The notes below the pieces were generated by a model that was not told the DNA's origin, ran no database searches, and was given only the letters and a program-made list of their open reading frames with translations. Both the position numbers and the translations under genes were made by a program. Shown here piece after piece: positions 43,040 through 53,153 of a stretch of DNA of 64,000 nucleotides (positions within the stretch are counted from its first letter, which is position 1; the number at the start of each line of letters is the position of its first letter). The DNA lies in contig CM040123.1 in NCBI GenBank assembly GCA_022559845.1, positions 300,192,642 through 300,256,641 on the forward strand, written 5' to 3'. The DNA is from Amorphophallus konjac. Lineage: Eukaryota > Streptophyta > Magnoliopsida > Alismatales > Araceae.

Positions 43040-43620
43040 AGAAGTGTATAGACTTAGTGTTAACGTTGAGCTTAATGTACAGACTCAATCAAATGAGGAG
43101 TTTCCAGTGTATGGACTTGCAATTCAAACAACAATGAATAGACTTTAGAGAAATGAAGTCTAGTGTATAGACATGGAGAGCTGTTCAATGTGTTGGGTTG
43201 GCGTTGTATAGACTTGGCTTTGAGCACTTGGGCTGAAGGCAATGTACAGACTATGCGATGTATAGACTTTGCCCAAGGAGCCGAATGTATAGACTTCGCC
43301 ACAGTCTAATGAACATACTTTGCAGAAGAGAACGAGCCAAGGTGTAGACTTCAAAAGAAGCAGTCCGATGTACAGACTTCAAGGAGTCTTGACAACGGAC
43401 GCTGTTCAGACTTTGCAAACACGAGACGATGTATAGACATTAAGCTTGACACTCCAATGTATAGAGTTGAGGATTGAAAGGATGTATAGGGTTGAGCTGA
43501 ACTAATTTTTGCAAAGTGCAGACTTAGTTGGTCGGGCAGTGTACAGACTTGGAATTCTAATGCCAGTGTGTAGACTTCAGTTAGAAGGTGCCCGATGTAC
43601 AGACTTGAAGAAGTTATCCC
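43040..43620 (-). repeat. Degenerate TGTATAGACTT 11-mer array in copia U3
   Basis: About 19 copies of TGTATAGACTT or TGTACAGACTT spaced 16-45 bases apart, all in one orientation. The spacing is irregular, so this is a dispersed motif array, not a tandem repeat. Frames 43072-43674 are by-products of it. Confidence 0.85.
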
Positions 43621-43839
43621 AAAGAACAGATGAGTCGACGCATCAGCAAGGTTGGGTCGACCCACTGCTATCAAAACCAGCTAAGCAAAGTGTAGATAAA
43701 ATCATAATAGCATGCTTATCTGACAACCAAATAAACTGTACTTACTCACATGATGAAACAACATTAATCTAAACATAGAGGATTGATTTATAGTGTGAGA
43801 CATCATCAAAACCATCACCAAAACCATAGGGATTCAACA

Positions 43840-45397
43840 ATCTCCCCATTTTTGATGATGACAACACTATGAATCAAGCAATATCAAGTTTCAACAAGAA
43901 ATTTAATACCAGCTGGAACAGGCAGAATAAATTCAAGACATGCTCATGCAAATGAATTAAACATTCCCTACTGCACACTATCATCTCCCCCACAACTCAT
44001 AAACATATCAGCATGAAGCAACATGACTCCCCTCAAAGCTCAAGACAAAACCAATACTCACTGAAACCAATACTCACTAAACCAATACTCACTGATATTG
44101 CAAACTTCTCACTGAAATTGTAGATAGCAAGCTTCTCTCCCCCTTTGACATCAGCAAAAAGAACTACAGAATGTGTGACAGTGCTGGAAACATGAGGACT
44201 AAGGGCAATTACTACTTAGTGCAGAAAGTCACGAGTAGGTCTTAAGAGAATAAGTGAGTTTCTAATCTCAAGAGAGGATTCTTTAGACTTCAGTACACAA
44301 TAGAGAAGTAGAATGATAGACAAGTTTATCAGCATACATAGTGGATGATTGAGAGCAGGAGTTCACAAGTATGGCCAGATATAGCTGATCATTCAACTAT
44401 TCCACAAGACAGCAAGAGACTAAATCAGAGAGGTGTTCTCAAGGTATTGAAGACAAGCAATCCATTAGTTGCATAACAACAAGGAATTTTTGTTGGAGAT
44501 GATTTTCAAGAAGATCAATGAGTAAGTTGGTAGTTCACTTCCTTTGACATTAGGGAGACACCTTGATTAGAGGCCCGAATCCCCAGTTACTCATAGTGAG
44601 TACCTCATTACTTCCTTCCCTTTTTTTTTATTAAAGAACAGAGTTAGTAACTATGGCTTTTGACATGAGGAAACACCTTGATTAGAGGCCAGAGTCCCCA
44701 GCTACTCACCAGCAAGCCACCATTGCTCTGTCATGACTTTTCATTCATTTTAAGCATTTGACACCTCATGACTTGGGAGAACTATTCATTTCGTTGATGA
44801 AGCTCCCAGTTTCTCAGTGATCAAAAACAGAACATGTTTGTTCAGTTAAGCCCTTGAGTTAAAAAGATAGAATGATTGAAGACAATACCAAAAAGAACTT
44901 TTCTTGAATTGAGTCTTGAAGTCTAGATTTCAAGTTGATTGGGTCAGATATCAAGACATACAAGTTTTTGGCCTGAACCATAATCAATGACAATGTAGGA
45001 AGATATACTTTACGCAATTAGTCCAGATCTCTGAGAGAGTACCAAAGGAAAGATTCTAACTTGGAGATTAGAGTCACTAACTTATAGACTTAAGAGATAA
45101 GTGACACTCTACTTTCTGAGAGAACCACACTAAATCAGTCATGCAAGACCAGCAAAGGTACACATCTGGATAGCCCTTTTGAATCTGTCAAAGAACTTCT
45201 CTTCTCACATCACGACTCAGCTCCCCCTAAGACATAGCATTCCTCAAAGAAATATTCCAGCAAAATCTCAAGGCTTCCCCTTTATTTAGAGCATTCCTGA
45301 ATGCTAACCAGTAAGCATTCTGAACTCCCCCTTAAACCAGCATGCAAGAAGGCTAAACAGAGATAAACACAACTCCCCCTCACAACCGGAACAGGCT
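43840..45397 (-). other. Copia 3' non-coding region with polypurine tract and extra polypurine-like runs
   Basis: The primary tract is AAAAATGGGGAGAT (minus strand, 43840-43853), touching the 3' LTR. Further GGGGGAG-type runs occur near 43985, 44135, 45225, 45327 and 45372. A three-copy ACCAATACTCACT repeat is at about 44048-44096. A roughly 50-base duplicated block (CACCTTGATTAGAGGCC) is at about 44548-44602 and 44660-44712. No env-like or other ORF was found. Confidence 0.75.
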
Positions 45398-47116
45398 TCA
45401 TAAATAAGACAATTTGTATAAGCCTAATTCTCTTCTCAATGTGGAAAATTTTTCATTATCCAGAGGTTTTGTGAATATATCAGCAATCTGATTATCTGTG
45501 CCTACGTGAATCAGTTCAAAATTATTCTTAGACACCTCATCTCTTATAAAATGATGTCTTATCTCTATGTGTTTGGTTCGTGAATGCAAAATAGGATTTT
45601 TAGCAAGATTGATGGCACTAGTATTATCACAGTAAATAGGTGTGCACCCCAGGTCTACTTGGTAGTCCTGAAGCTGGTGTTTAATCCATATGGCTTGTGT
45701 TCCACAACTCCCTGCAGCCACATATTCAGCTTCTGCAGTGGAGAGGGCCACAGAATGTTGTTTCTTGGAGCCCCAAGATACTAAACACCCACCCAAGAAT
45801 TCACAATAGCCACTTGTGCTTTTCCTGTCTAGTTTACAGCCTGCATAGTCAGCATCTGTGTATGCTACTAGATTCAATGTGCGAGATGCAGGAAACCATA
45901 AACCAAGAGAGTGACTAGCTGACAAATATCTGAAGATTCTTTTAACTGCAGCTAAGTGTAGTTCAGTAGGTCTATACTGATACCTTGCACACATTCCTAC
46001 ACTGAATTGTATATCAGGTCTAGAGGCTGTCAAGTAAAGAAGTGATCCAATCATACCTCTATAAAGTTTGGCATTTACTTCTTTACCTGTCTCATCTGCA
46101 TCCAATGATGTATTGGTGCCCATGGGTGTAGTAATGTGCTTTAAGTTTTCCATGCCAAACCTTTTGAACAGTTCCATTGTGTATTTGGTTTGGTTGATGA
46201 AGCACCCATCTTCTAGCTGCTGTACCTGCAATCCAAGAAAATATTTTAGTTCTCCAACCAAGCTTATTTCAAATTCAGCAGACATCATGGTAGAAAATTC
46301 ATCACATAGTTCATGCCTAGTTGATCCAAATACAATGTCATCTACATATACCTGAACTATGATGAGATCATTATTCATGCCCTTGGTAAATAAAGTCTGA
46401 TCAACTTTACCTCTTTTGTAGCCCTTGCTGATCAGAAATTCAGACAATCTTTCATACCAAGCTCTTGGAGCCTGCTTTAGACCATACAAGGCTTTGTTTA
46501 ACCTGAAAACTTGGTTAGGTTGAGGAGAAAATTGAAATCCAGGAGGTTGTTCAACGAACACTTCTTCTTTAATAACTCCATTTAAGAAAGCACTTTTAAC
46601 ATCCATTTGTTGGAGTTTAATGTTCTTTGAGCATGCAAAGGCAAGCAACAATCTTATAGCTTCCATCCTAACAACTGGTGCATAGGATTCATCAAAGTCT
46701 ACACCGAATTCCTGACAGTAGCCTTTGGCTACTAGTCTGGCCTTATTTCTCGAGATGATTCCATCTTCATTCATCTTATTTTTGAACACCCACTTGGTTC
46801 CTATAATATTTATACCATCTGGTCTTGGGACAAGCTCCCAGACATTATTCCTTTCAAACTGACCTAATTCCTCACTCAAAGCATTGACCCAAGCTTGATC
46901 AGCTAAGGCCTCTTCTACTGATTTGGGTTCAATTTGTGAGACCAAAGCAATTAAGTCATCATTATTCACATTTCTAAAATGAGACCTAGTCCGAAGAGGT
47001 TCTTCAGGGTTGCCTATGACATTATCTAAAGGATGGTCTTTAAGGAATCTAATATTTGTTGAAGACTCACCTGTTTCTCTTGGACCTTCCTGATTTGGGG
47101 AATTTATTTCTCCATT
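45398..47116 (-). CDS. Copia reverse transcriptase and RNase H
   Basis: Open from just after a TAG (47117-47119) to the stop at 45398; the first ATG is 46969. The RT core has WVFKNKMNEDG, FDESYAPVVRMEAIR, QMDVKSAFLNG (motif A), YGLKQAPRAWYERL (motif B) and IVQVYVDDIVFGST (catalytic YVDD). RNase H follows with VAYTDADYAGC, STSGYCEFLGG, ALSTAEAEYVAA and YCDNTSAI, giving the D-E-D residues, and then HIEIRHHFIRDEV. All visible catalytic residues are intact. It is in phase with the integrase segment, so one nonsense codon is the only break between them. Confidence 0.95.
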   Translation of the reverse strand, partial: NGEINSPNQEGPRETGESSTNIRFLKDHPLDNVIGNPEEPLRTRSHFRNVNNDDLIALVSQIEPKSVEEALADQAWVNALSEELGQFERNNVWELVPRPDGINIIGTKWVFKNKMNEDGIISRNKARLVAKGYCQEFGVDFDESYAPVVRMEAIRLLLAFACSKNIKLQQMDVKSAFLNGVIKEEVFVEQPPGFQFSPQPNQVFRLNKALYGLKQAPRAWYERLSEFLISKGYKRGKVDQTLFTKGMNNDLIIVQVYVDDIVFGSTRHELCDEFSTMMSAEFEISLVGELKYFLGLQVQQLEDGCFINQTKYTMELFKRFGMENLKHITTPMGTNTSLDADETGKEVNAKLYRGMIGSLLYLTASRPDIQFSVGMCARYQYRPTELHLAAVKRIFRYLSASHSLGLWFPASRTLNLVAYTDADYAGCKLDRKSTSGYCEFLGGCLVSWGSKKQHSVALSTAEAEYVAAGSCGTQAIWIKHQLQDYQVDLGCTPIYCDNTSAINLAKNPILHSRTKHIEIRHHFIRDEVSKNNFELIHVGTDNQIADIFTKPLDNEKFSTLRRELGLYKLSYL

Positions 47117-48496
47117 CTACTGAGTCTTCTCTTCTTCTTGTTGGTTTTCTAGAAAATCTCCACCATGATTGGAGTCCCTGTCAAGATTTTCAACATTAGA
47201 AACATCTTTCTTTTCACTAAAAAGAATGTGTGGAGATTCTTCCACTTTCTGATCTGATACGTTAAATACCCTATATGCCCTTGACACTTCAGAGTAACCC
47301 AAGAATATTCCAGGTGAACTCTTGGCTACAAACTTGTCTAAATCTTTCTTATCATTGTTATGAATAAAATATTTTGCTCCAAAAATTCTGAAATGAAACA
47401 AGTTTGATTTCTTACCTTTTAGAAGCTCATAGGGTGTTTTCTTGTGTATGGGTCTTACCATGGCCCTGTTGATTATGTAGGTTGCTGTATTGGCCGCTTC
47501 TGCCCAAAACCTTCTAGGTAACTTACTTTCAATCAACATGGTTCGAGCCATTTCCACCACTGTTCTATTTCTTCTCTCCACGATCCCATTCTGTTCAGGT
47601 GTCCTGGGAGAGGAAAACCTGTGAGTTAGTCCTTCTTTGTCACAAAGATCAGTAAACATGGAATTTTTAAACTCACCTCCATGATCAGATTGAATAGAAC
47701 TAACCTTGAACTTTCCTTCTTGTTTGACCTTATTGAAAAATAGATTAAACTTTTGAAATGCATCACTCTTATTTGCTAAGAAAAATATCCATGAATATCT
47801 AGAGAAGTCATCTATGATGACATAGCCAAACCTATTTCCATTAAGACTCTGAGTTCTAGTTGGACCGAACAGGTCCATATGAAGAAGTTCTATTGGTCTA
47901 GAAGACAATGGCTCAGATCTTAATTTAAAAGAATTTCTGGTCTGTTTGCCTAGAGCACAGGCATCACATGCTTTTGATATAGAGTTGAATTTAATTCTAG
48001 GCATGCCTCTAACTAAATCATGCTTGACCAATTTATTTAAAGTTGAAAAGCTAGCATGACCTAGACGTCTATGCCATTCAAAGGCATCATTTTCAGAATT
48101 GGCAGATAAGCAAATAGTGGATTCAGATTTCTCATCTAAGTCTACAATGTAGACATTATTAATCCTGTTGGCTACAAATTTAACCATGTCAGAATTTGTT
48201 TCAAGGATTTTACATGAGCTATCATCAAATACAACCCTGTGACCCCTGTCACATAATTGACTAATGCTAATCAGGTTGTGTTGTAGCCCTTCCACAAGTA
48301 ATACTTTTTCAATGGAATTTGTGGAAGACTTACCTACAGTGCCAACTCCAATTATTTTACCTTTGTTCTTTCCTCCAAACTTGATCAGACCTCCTGGCTT
48401 CATCTCTATCTTGCTGAACTTGGATCGGTCTCCTGTCATATGCCTGGAGCAGCCACTGTCGAGGTACCACTTGTTATCTTCAGCTGCCAGGCCGAC
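47117..48496 (-). CDS. Copia protease active site, GAG-pre-integrase and integrase
   Basis: The segment opens after a TAG with NKWYLDSGCSRHMTGD, where DSG is the protease triplet. The zinc-binding region has WHRRLGHAS and CDACALGKQ. The integrase core shows LLHMDLFGP (first D), SIQSDHGGEF (second D) and EQNGIVERRN (E). The C-terminal part has GAKYFIHNNDKKDLDKF and FLGYS. It ends at TAG in the context ACTCAG-TAG, where CAG to TAG is the simplest origin. All catalytic residues seem present. Upstream, the phase changes relative to gag. Confidence 0.93.
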   Translation of the reverse strand, partial: VGLAAEDNKWYLDSGCSRHMTGDRSKFSKIEMKPGGLIKFGGKNKGKIIGVGTVGKSSTNSIEKVLLVEGLQHNLISISQLCDRGHRVVFDDSSCKILETNSDMVKFVANRINNVYIVDLDEKSESTICLSANSENDAFEWHRRLGHASFSTLNKLVKHDLVRGMPRIKFNSISKACDACALGKQTRNSFKLRSEPLSSRPIELLHMDLFGPTRTQSLNGNRFGYVIIDDFSRYSWIFFLANKSDAFQKFNLFFNKVKQEGKFKVSSIQSDHGGEFKNSMFTDLCDKEGLTHRFSSPRTPEQNGIVERRNRTVVEMARTMLIESKLPRRFWAEAANTATYIINRAMVRPIHKKTPYELLKGKKSNLFHFRIFGAKYFIHNNDKKDLDKFVAKSSPGIFLGYSEVSRAYRVFNVSDQKVEESPHILFSEKKDVSNVENLDRDSNHGGDFLENQQEEEKTQ

Positions 48497-48509
48497 CTAC
48501 ACAAGTATA

Positions 48510-49025
48510 TCAAGCAGAGTGATTTGGAACCCAAGATGAGTTGGGTCCAAGGACATTGTTTAAATCTCTGATCAAGTGTTTAGGTATCCAGATTTGTTTC
48601 AGCATGGTTTTCTCTGGCACCTTCCTTTCTGGTTTATTAAAGTTCAATCCAGCTGAACTGGAGAAGTGAGTTCCATTCCTTTCATTGGTCTTCCTATTCC
48701 TAGGAAATTTTCTGTAGGCTTGTTGATTGGCATATCTTTGACCATGAAAGTTATTCCTCCAGTAGGTCTTGTTTAGACCCATCTGATTGTTATAATTCCA
48801 GCTCTTATTCTGATTTGTTTTCTTGGTCCAGCTACCATTTGTGTTCTGTTGAATGGACTTAATGTTATTCTTCATAAAGTTCATTCCAATCTTAAATGGT
48901 TGTCCAGTACTGATTTTTGTGTTTTCTTTAGGACTTTGAGTTTCCTTAGAGCTGTTTGAGCTGGATGGTGTGTCCAGCTTTTCTTTTCCCTTCTCTGGAC
49001 AGAAGGTGATGGTCTTGAATTGCAA
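48510..49025 (-). CDS. Copia gag-protease linker segment
   Basis: 171 residues rich in Asn, Lys and Ser, ending NSSWVPNHSA. The last residues continue in other copia elements into the protease. Here a frameshift and a TAG intervene before WYLDSG. No enzymatic motif. It is likely the gag C-terminal/linker part. Confidence 0.7.
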   Translation of the reverse strand: MQFKTITFCPEKGKEKLDTPSSSNSSKETQSPKENTKISTGQPFKIGMNFMKNNIKSIQQNTNGSWTKKTNQNKSWNYNNQMGLNKTYWRNNFHGQRYANQQAYRKFPRNRKTNERNGTHFSSSAGLNFNKPERKVPEKTMLKQIWIPKHLIRDLNNVLGPNSSWVPNHSA

Positions 49026-49051
49026 GGGTCTCTTGTTGGTTGGGTCATAGC

Positions 49052-49339
49052 CTAGACCTTCCTTATTGAAATTGACCCAGTCCCTAGTATAGCATCTAGG
49101 CTAGTCTTTCCTTGGACAAACTTTTCTAAGATTTTCTGTTTGTCTTCCAGCTCCTTTTGAAGAGACTCAGAATTGTTTAGGAGTTCAGCATTTACTTTCT
49201 TCACAGCTTCATATTTCTCTGAATTCACTCTAATTTCATTCATGCTTTCTTCAATTTTAGTTTTGACTTCATTGAGCTGTTTTTGACTTTCTTGAATTTC
49301 TCCCTTAAGCTTATCATTCTCTTTCCTTAGTGAGGTCAT
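49052..49339 (-). CDS. Copia gag coiled-coil segment
   Basis: 95 residues with heptad-patterned, highly charged sequence (LRKENDKLKGEIQESQKQL, LLNNSESLQKELEDKQKILE), ending with LDAILGTGS. A coiled-coil domain C-terminal to the capsid is typical of Sirevirus gag. The segment is out of phase with both neighbours, so gag has at least two frameshifts or stops between 49459 and 49052. Confidence 0.75.
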   Translation of the reverse strand: MTSLRKENDKLKGEIQESQKQLNEVKTKIEESMNEIRVNSEKYEAVKKVNAELLNNSESLQKELEDKQKILEKFVQGKTSLDAILGTGSISIRKV

Positions 49340-49458
49340 TTCTTCTAGTTGTTATTTTAGCTTTTCATTTTCCTCACAGACCAGAGTTTGTTCTTCAATA
49401 TTTGTGTTAAATTTTCTTTTCAGAACTCTGTGCTCTTTGCTAAGAGAATTAAATTTAT

Positions 49459-50664
49459 CTAACAAATCACCATAAGCATCTCCCAGTCATCAATTGAGAA
49501 ATTTTTAAAAACGTTTATTACCTCCTCTTCACTGTTTGCCATAAGGCAAATTCCATCTTCATATTCTTCTGAGGAAGCATCTTCGGGATCTTCTTCTTCC
49601 TCGCTCCATGTGCAGACCATCGCCTGTGGCTTCTTCTTCTTCTGCACCTTTATATTTTTCTTCTGAAGATAGGGACCCTTCTTCTGGAGGTCTGGGCATT
49701 CGCCTCTCATGTGTCCCTGTTTGTTACAGTTAAAACAAGTCAGTTTCTTAGGATTTCTATCCCTGTAGCTGGTAAATTCAGCATTCTTATTAAAGAGTTG
49801 TGGCTTCTTCTTCCTAAAGGTCTTTCCCTTTTTCTTCAAAAATTTTCTGAACTGTCTAGTGAGCATTGCCTGCTCCTCCTGATCGAGATTTGATAAACCT
49901 TCAAGCTCGGACTCAGATTCGGGGCTACTGCTGCTGCTCCCACTGTTACTACCCTTGTTGCGGGAAGCTCTTAGAGCTACATTTTTACCCTTCCTCTCAC
50001 TTCCTTCTCCACCTCCTTGGAAATTCATCTCATAGGTCATCAGGGATCCTATGAGTTCATTCACAGTTAAGACAGTCAAATCTTTTGACTCCTCAATCAC
50101 AATGGCCTTAGTGTGCCATGCCGGGGATAAAGATCTAAGGATTTTCCTGACTATATCTGCCTCAGCAAGATCCTTCCCTAGCCCTTTAAGAGTGTTAGTG
50201 ATCAAGGATAACCTGGCATACATTTTGGTTATATTCTCATCTGCATTCATCTTAAACATTTCATACTTAGAAGTGTAGAGGTTTACCTTCGAGGCTTTCA
50301 CTTGAGCTGTACCTTTATAGATCAATTGTAGCTCATCCCACATTCGCTTGGCAGTTCTGTACGCAGATATACGAGCATATTCCTCTGGATGAACAGCACA
50401 CTGGATTATGTTCAGCGCCGTCCAGTTGAGTGACGAGAGCTTCACATGATCATCTGTCCAAGCTTCCTCGTTTGGTGGCAGCTCATATGGCCCCACCGTG
50501 ATTACTCTCCACAATTTATGACTCTGAGCTCTGATGAACACTTCCATCCTGTTCTTCCAAAACAGATAGTTACTACCATCGAAATAAGGAGGGCGACTAA
50601 TGGATTGACCTTCGGCCATGAAGGTTCTAGGACCACCACCATTTCCTTGACCGTTCGTCCACAT
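49459..50664 (-). CDS. Copia gag (capsid and zinc knuckle)
   Basis: The start at ATG 50664 (MWTNGQGNGG) is preferred over the upstream TTG, which lies inside the primer site. The UBN2-type copia gag fold spans about residues 20-220, with PPYFDGSNYLFWKNRMEVFI, ALNIIQCAVHPEEYARI, AKRMWDELQLIYKG and VNELIGSLMTYE. A zinc knuckle CFNCNKQGHMRGEC (CX2CX4HX4C) follows, flanked by lysine-rich stretches. It ends at a stop at 49459 before the coiled-coil part. The product would form virus-like particles and bind RNA. Confidence 0.9.
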   Translation of the reverse strand: MWTNGQGNGGGPRTFMAEGQSISRPPYFDGSNYLFWKNRMEVFIRAQSHKLWRVITVGPYELPPNEEAWTDDHVKLSSLNWTALNIIQCAVHPEEYARISAYRTAKRMWDELQLIYKGTAQVKASKVNLYTSKYEMFKMNADENITKMYARLSLITNTLKGLGKDLAEADIVRKILRSLSPAWHTKAIVIEESKDLTVLTVNELIGSLMTYEMNFQGGGEGSERKGKNVALRASRNKGSNSGSSSSSPESESELEGLSNLDQEEQAMLTRQFRKFLKKKGKTFRKKKPQLFNKNAEFTSYRDRNPKKLTCFNCNKQGHMRGECPDLQKKGPYLQKKNIKVQKKKKPQAMVCTWSEEEEDPEDASSEEYEDGICLMANSEEEVINVFKNFSIDDWEMLMVIC

Positions 50665-50672
50665 GGCATAAA

Positions 50673-50687
50673 CCTGCTCTGATACCA
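50673..50687 (-). other. Copia primer-binding site
   Basis: The minus strand reads TGGTATCAGAGCAGG, two bases inside the 5' LTR, complementary to initiator Met tRNA. Confidence 0.92.
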
Positions 50688-50689
50688 AG

Positions 50690-53044
50690 TGTTAGCGCAG
50701 CAAGAGTGATATAGAAGGGGGGGATGAATAGATCACTCCCAATTTGTAGAAACTTAAGCGGAATATATTTTCTACTGCTAACGCACCTCCTTAAACCGTA
50801 CACAGAGGGATGTAAATGAGAATGAAGAGCGAATCACATGGAAGCAAAGAGCCGAGCAGATGAAGAGCGTAGAGAACAATAGCAAACCACAGAGGAGGCA
50901 CTCGGTTTTTTAGGTGGTTCGATTGCAGTCCGCAATCTACATCCACCCCTCACTCCAACTAGAGTGAGGATTCCACTAGACGATGCTAGATCAATGCAGA
51001 CTCAGTCTGTGAACAACGTGCTGCCACACAGCTTGAACACCAAGGGAAACAAATCCCTCAATCAAGTTCTACTACCCACAGAACCTGAAACCTGTTCTAG
51101 CTCCCAGCTAGAACACAACCGGAGAATCCTCTCCCTTCCTCCACACACCGGAGGGAAATTGTTAATGACAGCCAGTCACTAACACCACCATAGATCACCG
51201 ATCTCTCTTCCTCTGCAACATAGAGGGAAACTGGAGTAATACTCCCTTCCTCCACACACCGGAGGGACAACAATTCAGATCAGAATAGAAGGATGAAAAA
51301 TAAACGAAAGCAAAGTGGAAAACGAAAAACAATGAAAAGGAATCGATTCTGAAACCCAATACAAATGTAGCTTCAAATGAAGTAATTCATCAATCAGCAC
51401 ACACACTCTCTCTCTCTCGACCAAACTCCTCTCAGATATTGAACTCTCTGCTCTTTTCCTTTCTCTTTCTTTCTCTCTGCACTTTTCTTTCCTTTTCTGG
51501 ATCGAAGGACGTATATGCTCTCCAGGCTTCTTCTTCGATCAACCTTCATCTTAAGACGAAGGCTCCATTTTATACCTGGAGCAGCAACAGGGCGCGTGTG
51601 GCTTCCACAGTTCCCTCCCTAAGAGTTCGGACTACGTGGCAGCATCCAGCAGGCTGTCAGACCACGTGTCCTTATCTGGGCATTTTCCTTATCCTCGGAT
51701 CACGTGCCCAGCACCAGTACGCTCAGCAACTGGAGGTAGATGGCGTCAACTCACTTGCTTCAAAGAGTTGACGCAGTCATCAGAAATCTTCAAACTTCTT
51801 AACCGCTGCGTCGACTCCATCAGCATATTGCGTTGACGCAACGGTATCGGCAGTCCAGTGTTCAAGTCTTCAACAGATAGGCGAGCTACGTCAACATTAT
51901 CAGCATATTGCGTTGACGTATTGAAGGCATCCAGAGATAAGTCGTCCCTTTCTTGGACTGCTGCGTCGACGCTGCCAGTTGGTGGCATTGACGCACGAAC
52001 GTGTACATTTCTATACTGGCATCTCTTAAGCCGCTGCGTCGACGCTGCTTGTTGATGGCGTTGACGCAGTGGAAGATTTCGTGAAGGCTTCATCGCTTGT
52101 AAGAGTCTCTGTTTCTTTAACTGCTGCGTCGACGCTGCTTGCTTGTGGCGTTGACGTAATAGAAGATGACGTGAAAGCTTCGTCTACTGATGCGTGGACG
52201 CTTTAAGCTTCAGGCGTCGACCTTGCTCCCTTCAGTAAAAAGAAAGAAGTGTATAGACTTAGTGTTAACGTTGAGCTTAATGTACAGACTCAATCAAATG
52301 AGGAGTTTCCAGTGTATGGACTTGCAATTCAAACAACAATGAATAGACTTTAGAGAAATGAAGTCTAGTGTATAGACATGGAGAGCTGTTCAATGTGTTG
52401 GGTTGGCGTTGTATAGACTTGGCTTTGAGCACTTGGGCTGAAGGCAATGTGCAGACTATGCGATGTATAGACTTTGCCCAAGGAGCCGAATGTATAGACT
52501 TCGCCACAGTCTAATGAACATACTTTGCAGAAGAGAACGAGCCAAGGTGTAGACTTCAAAAGAAGCAGTCCGATGTACAGACTTCAAGGAGTCTTGACAA
52601 CGGACGCTGTTCAGACTTTGCAAACACGAGACGATGTATAGACATTAAGCTTGACACTCCAATGTATAGAGTTGAGGATTGAAAGGATGTATAGGGTTGA
52701 GCTGAACTGATTTTTGCAAAGTGCAGACTTAGTTGGTCGGGCAGTGTACAGACTTGGAATTCTAATGCCAGTGTGTAGACTTCAGTTAGAAGGTGCCCGA
52801 TGTACAGACTTGAAGAAGTTATCCCAAAGAACAGATGAGTCGACGCATCAGCAAGGTTGGGTCGACCCACTGCTGTCAAAACCAGCTAAGCAAAGTGTAG
52901 ATAAAATCATAATAGCATGCTTATCTGACAACCAAATAAATTGTACTTACTCACATGATGAAACAACGTTAATCTAAACATAGAGGATTGATTTATAGTG
53001 TGAGACATCATCAAAACCATCACCAAAACCATAGGGATTCAACA
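50690..53044 (-). repeat. Copia 5' LTR (2355 bp)
   Basis: Same ends as the 3' copy. The outer end is directly followed by GGTCC. It contains the palindrome array (about 51750-52220) and the 11-mer array (about 52245-52825). Confidence 0.95.
51567..51574 (-). promoter_or_regulatory. TATA box in copia 5' LTR
   Basis: The minus strand reads GGTATAAAATGG, the active promoter position for this element. Confidence 0.72.
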
Positions 53045-53049
53045 GGTCC

Positions 53050-53099
53050 AAAGGGTTGTTCGGTCTAGTTGCTGCATTTCCTTAGGGCGTATCACATCA
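53050..53099 (+). repeat. D2 5' LTR, part 3 (3' end)
   Basis: The last 50 bases of D2 after the copia insertion, ending GTATCACATCA. The three pieces sum to about 2438 bp, close to D1 (2390 bp). Confidence 0.82.
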
Positions 53100-53153
53100 A
53101 TTGGTATCGGAGCAAGTTCACAACTTGTCTCTATCAAGTTGGTCCCAGGGCGC
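53100..53153 (+). mobile_element. Start of D2 interior with primer-binding site
   Basis: After spacer AT, TGGTATCGGAGCAAG (53102-53116) resembles an initiator-Met primer site with one substitution, so D2 is the 5' LTR of a once longer plus-strand element. Only 54 bases are seen before element F cuts in. GGCGC (53149-53153) is the predicted F target duplication. Confidence 0.65.

Larger units (their letters stand above)
41484..43839 (-). repeat. Copia 3' LTR (2356 bp)
   Basis: The plus strand starts TGTTAGCGCAGC and ends GGGATTCAACA. U3 (high coordinates) contains the 11-mer array and the palindrome array; the TATA box is at 42363. A CT dinucleotide run at about 42198-42215 lies downstream of the start site. 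Reported frames such as 42235-42567 recur in the other LTR and lie across R/U5; they are not called. Confidence 0.95.
41484..53044 (-). mobile_element. Complete Sirevirus-like Ty1/copia element with TSD GGTCC
   Basis: LTRs of 2356 and 2355 bp flank an interior of 6.85 kb. The target duplication GGTCC is perfect (41479-41483, 53045-53049). Order on the minus strand: primer site, gag, protease, integrase, RT, RNase H, a 1.5-kb non-coding region, polypurine tract. Integrase before RT defines copia. The long coiled-coil gag, multiple polypurine-like runs and palindrome arrays in U3 fit the Sirevirus (SIRE/Maximus) lineage. The LTRs differ at 11 of about 560 bases compared by eye. It inserted into D2. 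Confidence 0.95.

Noticed and set aside
43072..43674. Several 64-107-codon minus-strand ORFs
   Set aside because: Generated by the TGTATAGACTT word array; repeated in the other LTR.
53102..53116. Full retroelement starting here on the plus strand
   Set aside because: A primer-like site is present, but only 54 bases of interior remain before LTR F, so no further gene content can be claimed.
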